A DNA stretch of 64,000 nt from assembly GCA_019456255.1 (NCBI GenBank), contig VRUG01000001.1, positions 1 through 64,000 of the forward strand, read 5' to 3'. A program made the position numbers and the translations under genes. The notes below the pieces were generated by a model. That model ran no database searches and was not told the origin of the DNA. It worked only from the letters and a program-made list of their open reading frames with translations. How positions within the stretch are numbered: position 1 is the stretch's first letter; each line of letters opens with the position of its first letter. The DNA is from Planctomycetota bacterium. Its GTDB lineage: Bacteria; Planctomycetota; Phycisphaerae; Sedimentisphaerales; Anaerobacaceae. Below, one piece after another: positions 16,717 to 24,258 of this stretch.

Positions 16717-17919
16717 TTACTCATTTAAGAGTTTTGAATAAACTTTTTGGATATTATCAATAAAAACCGAAATGTCAAACTTCTCACCAACGTCCTTATA
16801 TGCCTGCTTTTCAATTCTTTCCGCCAGACCGTCATCTTCTAATAATTCCAAAATCCTTGCTGATGCATTAGCGATATCGCCGTCTGGAACTAAAAAACCA
16901 TTTTTATTATCTTCAATAATTTCTGGAATAGCATCATTGGCAAAAGATACAACCGCAACTCCAGCCGCCATCGCCTCAAGAACCACTAAGCCGAATGTTT
17001 CAGTATATGGGACACTGCACATAAAAAATACATCCATATCACTTATGAAATTGCTCGCATTGTCAATGTCCCTAACCAAACAGAATTTGTCAGCTATGCC
17101 AAGTGCCTCTGCTTGGAGGGACAGGTCTGAAACAATTTTTTCGCTAAGCTCGTCAAGAATTCTGCCCATAATAACAAATTTTACATCACTGCGACTTTCC
17201 AAAACTTTTGCTGCCATCTCCACAAATCTGGGTAAACCCTTTCGGGCACATAGGATTGCAATTATGCCAACTATTCTTTCACCTTCACGGGCTTGTATTA
17301 ATTTCCTTAGTTCGCCAGAATGTTGACCAGAAGATATAGCTTGAACATCAACACCATTGGGAACTACCGTAACTTTGTTCTTCCATGAATGATGATATCT
17401 CCCGGCCTCAAAGGCACTGACTGTTACAATATGAGTAGCCAAAAAGGAACCTAAATATCCTTGCGCTAATAAAGTACCTCCTTTTGACCATGGAAATACC
17501 TGTGGATTATGGATATGCCAAAGAGAAGTTGTGCCAACGATTTTAGCAGATATACCCGCAATCAAATTAAAATGGTCACCATGAGAATGTATCAGATCGA
17601 TCTTGTTGGCTCGCAACCAAAAAGCTAATTTCCAACTTGATCTTATAAACCATAAAAATAATTTCATCCCGGCAAAAATGTCTATAACATGTTTTCCTTT
17701 TTTAAATTTATGCAGAGGAGGAAAGCTGCCGGTCTTCAAATTGTGATATTCATCCGCATAATCACCTATAATCTGACCATAAGGACCAGGTCCGCACGAC
17801 ACCACGATAACATGATATTTAGACCGGTCAATATACTCGGCTAATAACCTGCCTACTAATAAAAGACCGGCGGGGTTAGTATCACTGACAAAAAGAGCTA
17901 TCTTGTGTTTATTCTTCAT
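16717..17919 (-). CDS. GT4-family glycosyltransferase
   Basis: A 400-residue GT-B enzyme starting MKNKHKIALFVSDTNPAGLL. The donor domain includes VGIIAILCARKGLPRFVEMA, FVIMGRILDELSEKIV, FFMCSVPYTETFGLVVLEAM (the E-x7-E motif) and IPEIIEDNKNGFLVPDGD. Its N-terminus resembles the truncated reading frame at 19112-19183, suggesting that a second related gene once existed nearby. Donor and acceptor unknown. Confidence 0.92.
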   Translation of the reverse strand: MKNKHKIALFVSDTNPAGLLLVGRLLAEYIDRSKYHVIVVSCGPGPYGQIIGDYADEYHNLKTGSFPPLHKFKKGKHVIDIFAGMKLFLWFIRSSWKLAFWLRANKIDLIHSHGDHFNLIAGISAKIVGTTSLWHIHNPQVFPWSKGGTLLAQGYLGSFLATHIVTVSAFEAGRYHHSWKNKVTVVPNGVDVQAISSGQHSGELRKLIQAREGERIVGIIAILCARKGLPRFVEMAAKVLESRSDVKFVIMGRILDELSEKIVSDLSLQAEALGIADKFCLVRDIDNASNFISDMDVFFMCSVPYTETFGLVVLEAMAAGVAVVSFANDAIPEIIEDNKNGFLVPDGDIANASARILELLEDDGLAERIEKQAYKDVGEKFDISVFIDNIQKVYSKLLNE

Positions 17920-18006
17920 TGAGGTGAGTTAGTTACCTTCGTTAAATAATTAAATGTGGCTGGACTGTCACTAAAAACCCAATTCCATTTATTTCTCTGC
18001 AAATCC

Positions 18007-18030
18007 AAGTCTTAATGTAGATTAAGACTT
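18007..18030. other. 9-bp hairpin after methyltransferase gene
   Basis: AAGTCTTAA / TTAAGACTT with a 6-nt loop, directly downstream of the methyltransferase stop codon. The T-tract lies on the plus-strand side only, so for the minus-strand gene it may act as an mRNA 3' stem more than a classical terminator. Confidence 0.4.
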
Positions 18031-18031
18031 T

Positions 18032-19036
18032 TTACTTTTTTAGAATAATGCAGGCCTCGTTTCCTATCGGTTTTAAGAACAAGCCCACAAGTCTAACTAA
18101 CTTGTAAACAAGCCATCCAACGATAGGTATAGCATATATCTTTGGCCAATGTTCCTTTTTTGTGAATAGCACAGAATAGTTAACAAGTTCCAGCGAAAAC
18201 TTGTCCGCCCAGAACTCCATGAGGTTTTTCTTGAATCTGAAACTATAATTCCCCGCCGGCTCTACAGAGGTCGATAGCCCGATGGCCTCTAAGAACAGTG
18301 TGAAAGGTGAATCATTAGCTTCCAGTAATACCACGCCTTTCTTGGCCACTCTGGCTGCTTCACGTATTGCTATGGAAATTTCTTCTATTGGCACATGATG
18401 CAGTGAATCATGATAAATAACCAGATCAAAGGAATTGTCACGAAACGGCAACGTTACTGCCTCGCCGCGATAGAATAAACCGGGAAGGTCATTAAGCTTG
18501 AATCGAGTCGCAGATGCTTCGGCGCGTAATTGTGATATATCAAAGCCAACCACGGAGGCACCATTTTGAGCAAAAAACTGGGCCTCAAAACCTCCCCCAC
18601 AGCCACAGTTCAAAATGGTCGTATTTTTTAGTCCAATAGAAAGTTTTGACGGAAGTATTTTCTTGAAGTACTTGAGATGGTATAGCCAGGAATTAATGTG
18701 CGTTTTATTATTACCAGCATAAGGCCTGAATACGATTTCACTAAACTTCTCATTCTTTTCTTCATCGTCATGAAAATTTGATTGTGACATTTTTTCATCA
18801 ATGATATTTTCACTGAAAACAAAAAAATCAGGAGAACCATTTATAATTGGAACCTTATGACCATTTTCACAGATAAGATGTTCTTCCGAAGCTTCTAATT
18901 GTGTTTTACAAACCGGACAAATAAATAATCGCAAGAACTCTTTCGCAAAATCTGAGCCGAGGTTGCTGATCCTTGCTTTAGCTCTAATCTCAGATAGAGC
19001 AACTTCATCAACAATCCTGACATCTTCGGTAGACAT
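18032..19036 (-). CDS. SAM-dependent methyltransferase with N-terminal zinc ribbon
   Basis: A 334-residue protein. An N-terminal Trm112-like zinc ribbon (FICPVCKTQLEASEEHLICENGHKVP, quoted in part: CPVC .. CENGH) is followed by a class I methyltransferase domain with motif I ILNCGCGGGFEAQFFAQNG, the acidic ASVVGFDIS strand and FDLVIYHDSLHHVP. A C-terminal hydrophobic stretch (IYAIPIVGWLVYKLVRLVGLF, in part) may contact the membrane. A GGAG site precedes the ATG. It may methylate a glycan or lipid intermediate. The fused protein at 24259-26250 has a similar N-terminal arrangement. Confidence 0.82.
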   Translation of the reverse strand: MSTEDVRIVDEVALSEIRAKARISNLGSDFAKEFLRLFICPVCKTQLEASEEHLICENGHKVPIINGSPDFFVFSENIIDEKMSQSNFHDDEEKNEKFSEIVFRPYAGNNKTHINSWLYHLKYFKKILPSKLSIGLKNTTILNCGCGGGFEAQFFAQNGASVVGFDISQLRAEASATRFKLNDLPGLFYRGEAVTLPFRDNSFDLVIYHDSLHHVPIEEISIAIREAARVAKKGVVLLEANDSPFTLFLEAIGLSTSVEPAGNYSFRFKKNLMEFWADKFSLELVNYSVLFTKKEHWPKIYAIPIVGWLVYKLVRLVGLFLKPIGNEACIILKK

Positions 19037-19111
19037 AACTAGTTCTCCTTATAACCTAACGATCAAAACACAACTGCCAAGAATAGCTGCCATTGAGGTT
19101 TTTAATTAACA

Positions 19112-19183
19112 TTAGCGTACTGTAGTACCACCTGCATCAATATCATTTATCAGAAATGCTATCTTGAATTTATTTCTTGTCAC
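19112..19183 (-). pseudogene. remnant of a glycosyltransferase N-terminus
   Basis: A 23-codon frame from GTG at 19183 reads VTRNKFKIAFLINDIDAGG then TTVR and stops. KIAFLINDIDAGG is the opening beta strand and glycine-rich loop of GT4-type glycosyltransferases, and an AGGA site lies upstream. Nothing of the rest of the gene follows; after the stop comes the leader of the methyltransferase gene. I read it as the 5' stump of a deleted glycosyltransferase gene, though a leader peptide cannot be excluded. Confidence 0.5.
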
Positions 19184-19273
19184 CGTGCTATCCTATCATA
19201 ACTTTACTTTTTTCCAAGGATTTATCTGTGAAATCCCAAAGGCTAATAACAACTGTTCTAAAATTCTTTTGTG

Positions 19274-20650
19274 TTACCAGTCATAATATAATTGAGGCTC
19301 AGCCGGTATGTCTTGATATTCATATTCCTCTTCAAATTGGTCATCGTAGGAATACTCACTTTCTAACTCATCTTGATAGGAATATTGTTCTTCCACTTCT
19401 AATTGTTTGTAACGTACACATACCAGTGTCATAAGGAAAAAATCAATATATCTCACGTTGGGCCACTGTACTGGCGTAGATACCATACAATATACAAAGT
19501 AACCGATATACGACCAAAACACAGCATTGAACAATATTGCCATATTGGGAATTGTATCGTACTTTCTAATCCATAAACTCTTCTTAAACACCTTGACATA
19601 ATTCACTGTCCACAGCACTACACCCGCAAGCCCCATGCCCATTAGTATGCCTAAAAAATTATTGTGAACATGCAGTCCTTCCCATATTGCGAAACCTTCT
19701 CCACAAAACAGCCAGCTTATCTTCGGATGTGATAGATGTTCCATCCATATCACAAATCTACCGGAAGTTACATCTTGCACGTCACCGCCTGCCTGCCAGA
19801 CCATCCAGGCAACCCGCTCGGAAAAAACGCTAAAATATGTATAGGCGGCAGCAACAATTAGGGTAATACCTCCCAGCAAGAGAATTCCTAATGTCCTCTG
19901 TTTTGAAAACAAGGTACTAAAAACCACAGGAATCATAACGAATAACCAGCCTTTACGTGCGGTAGACAGTACCAGAGCGAAAACTAAGATACCCGTTACA
20001 ATTAGTATAACAGGACGCTTAAGCCTGTCTTTTGCAAGTCTAATGTAAAAATAGCCTATCAAAATAGCAAATCCGAGAACACCTGCTGCAAGAGCAGTAT
20101 CGCCAAATGCGCCGATGGTCTGTCTTAGATGCGCATCCTGGCCTAGTACCCAATACGGTATCTGAAAAGGATTATAGGTGTACGGAAAAAGAGTATAATA
20201 GATGATAGATATTGAACCTAAAATCGCGCCAAAAAGAAATGAATAAATCGCCCTCTGAATTTGCTTGGGCGTGGTCATCGTGACACAGAGAGAATATACG
20301 AAAAATATCGTACCGAGACTTTTGAGCCATTGTTGCCAGGCCAGGGCCATCTTAAGATGACCGGTTACTACCGAGGATACATCACCTAAAACAAATATCA
20401 CCCAAAACAAGAAAGCCATGATAAGTGGCCACTTAACCTGAATTTTATTCCCACCTTTGATCAAGCTACCCACGAACAAACATACAATAAAGACATCATC
20501 AAGTCCAATATTCATAGGAAGCTTACCAAATAGCAACCAATGGGGATAACAGTACAGTAAAGGCCAAAATAACAATATCGCAAACTTTGGAGACGATAGT
20601 GCTAAAAGAGCAGATATTAAGTATATTCCTATTACTACATTTGCAGCCAT
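19274..20650 (-). CDS. O-antigen polymerase/ligase-like membrane protein with Tyr-rich tail
   Basis: A 458-residue polytopic protein (about 10-11 hydrophobic segments) of the Wzy/WaaL type. The typical features are a periplasmic loop region with the LVLSTARKGWLFVMIPVVF segment, as in Wzy_C proteins, and HVHNNFLGILMGMGLAGVVL, where the conserved His-Asn lies. It would polymerise or ligate the glycan outside the inner membrane. After the last helix a cytoplasmic-looking tail of about 45 residues is packed with Glu/Asp and Tyr (YSYQDE, YSYDDQ, YEYQDI, LYYDW), an unusual extension for the family. Confidence 0.78.
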   Translation of the reverse strand: MAANVVIGIYLISALLALSSPKFAILLFWPLLYCYPHWLLFGKLPMNIGLDDVFIVCLFVGSLIKGGNKIQVKWPLIMAFLFWVIFVLGDVSSVVTGHLKMALAWQQWLKSLGTIFFVYSLCVTMTTPKQIQRAIYSFLFGAILGSISIIYYTLFPYTYNPFQIPYWVLGQDAHLRQTIGAFGDTALAAGVLGFAILIGYFYIRLAKDRLKRPVILIVTGILVFALVLSTARKGWLFVMIPVVFSTLFSKQRTLGILLLGGITLIVAAAYTYFSVFSERVAWMVWQAGGDVQDVTSGRFVIWMEHLSHPKISWLFCGEGFAIWEGLHVHNNFLGILMGMGLAGVVLWTVNYVKVFKKSLWIRKYDTIPNMAILFNAVFWSYIGYFVYCMVSTPVQWPNVRYIDFFLMTLVCVRYKQLEVEEQYSYQDELESEYSYDDQFEEEYEYQDIPAEPQLYYDW

Positions 20651-20775
20651 TTATTAAAACCTCTTAACTGAAATTTATAGAAGATTTCGCGCTATCCTAT
20701 CTATAATTTCGATGCTCTTAAGAATTAAGTATGTTTTTATTCTTTAGAGACTATTTATTAGAGTGCACGCAACGG

Positions 20776-22716
20776 TTAATCAATATATCCGAGGGAACGA
20801 AGTTTTTTTAGCATTTTCTCTGACATTGGTTCTTTTTTACGACTCATTTCCTGCACCTGCGAATGTGAATAATTATGGGTTTTAAGCCAGTTGTCCAACT
20901 CCATTTGGAGAGTTGCTGCAATTTCAGGCTTATTGGCAGAAATTTCTTGTGTGGAATGGTAGTCACGTTTTATATCATACAATTCGATTTTCTTCGTTTT
21001 TTCCGTGCGATGTAACGTATATTGTTCACCAAAAATTCCCGAGAAATTATCCGATTTCGTAGATTTTTCGTTGTGGAAATAAAACGAATAAACGTATGGC
21101 CTTAATGATGGAAGTTCTTCTCGGATTTGGAGGCTTCCCCAATCCCCTTCGAACAGGGCTTGGCCCTGAAGACTTTCAGGCTTATCCAGACCAAGCAAAG
21201 ACAGCACTGAAGGAAAAATGTCTATCGAACTTACAGGAAAGCTCACTTTCTGATTGGATAGCTCCTTGTCGGGGAACAAAAAGACTAAAGGAACGCATAC
21301 ACTACTTTCGTATAGCCAGTAACTGTGACCAAAGAAAGGGCCCTCTCCGGCAAATGCAAAACGTTCTCCTACATCTTCACCGTGGTCGGCGGTAAAGATA
21401 ACAATACTGTGGTCAAGATACCCGTTCTTTTCCAAGGCATCCATAATGGCACCTATTTGAATATCGGTGTAGTAGATATCTGAGTCGTATTGTCGTCGTC
21501 TCTCACGGATGGAATCCCTTGTAGCAGAAACAGAACTGGCAAAAGTCTCATAGTTTACCGGCTTACCGAAACCTTCCGGAGTATCCACCTTACGCTCTTC
21601 ATATTCTTGATGAGGCCAATGCCAAAAAATATGAGTATAAAAGGGTTCTTTCGGTTTGCTGCTAAGCCACTTTATGGCTCTAACCGTTTCAGGACCAAGA
21701 CGCCGATTGTCAGTCAAATGGTCTTGAACAGTAATAATACACGCGAGAATATTGCGAACTGTTGAATAGACATCATATCCAGATGAAGAGGTCATCTTGA
21801 CACCACGCTGGTATAATTCATCAATCCCCAAATCCAGATTATGCGTAGTGCCAGGAAATGGATTCGTCAGATGAGAAGAGCTGTAATAGCCGTTTTTGCC
21901 CAATTCCTGAGCTATGGTCGGAATGAAAGTCGAACCTTGCGAAAACTTGTACCCATTTAAGTATACTTTGTGCTTGAATGGATAAGTACCTGTATAGATT
22001 GAAGTGTAGCTTGGCCCGGTCTCCGGAATAGTAGCGATACAACGTTCAAAACGAATTCCATTACTAAAAAAGCGGTCCAGATTTGGTGTGGTCTCCCGTG
22101 CGTATCCATAAAGAGACAGGTGATCCTTACGCAGGGTATCTACACTAATTAAAATTACATTATAAGGGTTCTTTTTGTTTTTCTCAAAGAATGAAGGCAT
22201 GAAAAAGGTAACAAATATCGACTCGGCTAACATAATCCCGACCAATAAAAAAATTACCACCTTAGCCCTTTTCGAAAGGGAAAAAGTATCTACTCTTTTC
22301 TTTTCAAGTTTCTTCTCCACAAGAAAAATGATGAATGATATTATTATTATTATTGGTACTAAGAAAATGGCCAGGTTTTTAGCTAAATTTAATAGCCAAT
22401 CACGATAGCCAATGACTTCACCATTATCCGATAAAATAAAATTAGCATTTGAACTTATACTCACCCAGATGAAAAGTAAACATGTGTAGAACAAAGCAAG
22501 ACGTCCTTGGAAATACACGGAATGTTTTTTAGAGAAAAACCGTAATATGACCAAAAAAGATAGATAAGAAATAACGGCAGCTAAAGCGTATCCCAACCAA
22601 ACTCCAGGGTGCCAGAACCCAAACCACCTCATGGGTATGCCGATAAACAACACTTCAATTTGTCTGAACAACAAACCAATCAGTGCCGCATATACAAAAA
22701 ATTTAAGTTTCATCAA
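20776..22716 (-). CDS. membrane-anchored sulfatase-fold phosphotransferase
   Basis: A 646-residue protein. Four to five N-terminal transmembrane helices (residues 1-185) are followed by an alkaline-phosphatase/sulfatase catalytic domain: NVILISVDTLRKDHLSLYGY (metal Asp), ETGPSYTSIYTG (nucleophile region), HIFWHWPHQEY, VIFTADHGEDVGE. In true sulfatases the nucleophile position is Cys or Ser in C/S-x-P-S-R. Here it is TGPSY, so formylglycine cannot form, and a Thr nucleophile as in phosphoethanolamine or phosphoglycerol transferases is more likely. It probably decorates the glycan or lipid outside the membrane. A sulfatase role is not excluded. Confidence 0.78.
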   Translation of the reverse strand: MMKLKFFVYAALIGLLFRQIEVLFIGIPMRWFGFWHPGVWLGYALAAVISYLSFLVILRFFSKKHSVYFQGRLALFYTCLLFIWVSISSNANFILSDNGEVIGYRDWLLNLAKNLAIFLVPIIIIISFIIFLVEKKLEKKRVDTFSLSKRAKVVIFLLVGIMLAESIFVTFFMPSFFEKNKKNPYNVILISVDTLRKDHLSLYGYARETTPNLDRFFSNGIRFERCIATIPETGPSYTSIYTGTYPFKHKVYLNGYKFSQGSTFIPTIAQELGKNGYYSSSHLTNPFPGTTHNLDLGIDELYQRGVKMTSSSGYDVYSTVRNILACIITVQDHLTDNRRLGPETVRAIKWLSSKPKEPFYTHIFWHWPHQEYEERKVDTPEGFGKPVNYETFASSVSATRDSIRERRRQYDSDIYYTDIQIGAIMDALEKNGYLDHSIVIFTADHGEDVGERFAFAGEGPFFGHSYWLYESSVCVPLVFLFPDKELSNQKVSFPVSSIDIFPSVLSLLGLDKPESLQGQALFEGDWGSLQIREELPSLRPYVYSFYFHNEKSTKSDNFSGIFGEQYTLHRTEKTKKIELYDIKRDYHSTQEISANKPEIAATLQMELDNWLKTHNYSHSQVQEMSRKKEPMSEKMLKKLRSLGYID

Positions 22717-22773
22717 TATATCCCTTTCGTATTTTGCCTGGAGTTCTCAATCAGGCCATGATTATCTTTGGGG

Positions 22774-23910
22774 TTATTTTTCCTCACTAATACTCGATGA
22801 CACAATAGCATCTAAAATTTTCTCAGAAGCATGTCCATCACCATATGGGCTGGCCTCGGCGAGTTCCTTCGTATCTGTTTCCAAAAGCCGACAACAATGC
22901 TGGACGATATTTTCTCGTTCGTTTCCTACAAGTGTTACCACTCCAGCGTCAACCCCTTCAGGCCTCTCAGTAGTATTTCGCATAACCAAGACTGGCTTAC
23001 CTAAGCTTGGTGCTTCTTCCTGCACACCGCCGGAATCGGTTAAAATAAAACGGCTTCGATTCATCAGCCAAACAAACGGGGCATAAGATAACGGCTCAAG
23101 AAGATGTATATTGGCCTGGCTCCCTAAGATACGGTAGACAGGTTCCTGTACATTAGGATTCAAATGGACCGGATAAACCCAGCAAATATCAGGGTACTTA
23201 TCTGCTACTTCCGAAATCGCATGACAAATCCCCTCAAAAGTCGCCCCGAAACTTTCTCGCCGATGCCCGGTAACTAAAATTATTTCTTTTGAACCAATAT
23301 TCTTATCGACCCAATCCTTGATTGAAGCCACCTCTTGGTTCGGATTATTTTTATTTTGGTCCAACATCCAGTAAAGTGCATCAATTACAGTGTTACCAGT
23401 AACGACAACCTGTTTTGGGGGAATTCCTTCATCTAATAAATTATGTTGTGACCATTGAGTCGGGGCAAGGTGCAAATCAGCAATTTGTGAAGCTATTCTT
23501 CGGTTAACTTCCTCCGGAAAAGGCTGACGTTTATCATTCGTGCGCAATCCAGCTTCTACATGAGCGACGGGAATATTTAAGAAAAATGCCGCTATCGCCG
23601 CTGCCCACACTGTGGCCGTATCACCCTGTACTAATACCCAATCGGGACGGTTCTCTTCCAGGTAGCTGCTAACCGCCTGGATAGTTCGCGCGCTGATGTC
23701 AGCAAGAGTTTGATTGGGCCTCATCAATCCTAAATCAAAATTAGGGACAATGCCGAACAGTGAGAGCATCTGGTCAAGCATCTCTCTATGTTGACCAGTA
23801 ACACAAACATCAACCTCAAACCTATCAGGCTGTTCTTTGGCTAATAAGATTATCGGCGCTAATTTTATTGTTTCAGGACGTGTACCAAATATAAAACACA
23901 GCTTTTTCAT
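22774..23910 (-). CDS. wecB: UDP-N-acetylglucosamine 2-epimerase (non-hydrolysing), copy 1
   Basis: A 378-residue WecB-family enzyme interconverting UDP-GlcNAc and UDP-ManNAc, or a related substrate. Hallmarks are FIFGTRPETIKLAPI, VCVTGQHREMLDQMLS, VQGDTATVWAAAIAAF, HVEAGLRTNDKRQPFPEEVN, VTGHRRESFG and FILTDSGGVQEEAPSLGKP. A close paralogue lies at 27954-29105. With the WbpB/D/E-like trio in the same locus, one of the two copies could be a WbpI-type epimerase acting on the UDP-2,3-diacetamido-glucuronate intermediate. Confidence 0.93.
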   Translation of the reverse strand: MKKLCFIFGTRPETIKLAPIILLAKEQPDRFEVDVCVTGQHREMLDQMLSLFGIVPNFDLGLMRPNQTLADISARTIQAVSSYLEENRPDWVLVQGDTATVWAAAIAAFFLNIPVAHVEAGLRTNDKRQPFPEEVNRRIASQIADLHLAPTQWSQHNLLDEGIPPKQVVVTGNTVIDALYWMLDQNKNNPNQEVASIKDWVDKNIGSKEIILVTGHRRESFGATFEGICHAISEVADKYPDICWVYPVHLNPNVQEPVYRILGSQANIHLLEPLSYAPFVWLMNRSRFILTDSGGVQEEAPSLGKPVLVMRNTTERPEGVDAGVVTLVGNERENIVQHCCRLLETDTKELAEASPYGDGHASEKILDAIVSSSISEEK

Positions 23911-24016
23911 ATAATTATATCCACCAGGAAAGGTTATTAAAAAATCTTAGAACAAATATTACAAACAATGATTATGTAGTGATTACTTGTTAATTTTCAG
24001 CTCTAATCCATATGAA

Positions 24017-24178
24017 CTATTTCACAATTTCTTTCAAAAATTCAAGCGGTTTATAGGCATCGCGTTGCACATCCGGGATTCTCCCAGTCAGATAGGTCTG
24101 GATATCAAATTGAGAATTCCGCATCTTCTGTATAGTTGTCAGATATTGTTCGGAGCAGAAATCATTCCTCGGCACCAT
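24017..24178 (-). pseudogene. possible C-terminal gene fragment
   Basis: In the 348-bp gap between two intact genes the minus strand has a 53-codon frame from MVPRNDFCSEQY through IPDVQRDAYKPLEFLKEIVK to a stop. It has protein-like composition, but no ribosome-binding site. A neighbouring frame just upstream starts MNTPTVTIWLGHGAEE and stops at once, so the two may be pieces of one frameshifted gene. I do not recognise the family. The rest of the gap shows nothing. Confidence 0.3.
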
Positions 24179-24258
24179 GCCCAAGCCAGATTGTAACTGT
24201 TGGTGTGTTCATTACGAAGATTTAGCTATAAAATACTTGTTGTTCAAAAAATTGAAGA

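Noticed and set aside
18007-18030. Intrinsic terminator for the methyltransferase gene
   Set aside because: The T-tract is on the wrong side for the minus-strand gene; kept only as a hairpin.
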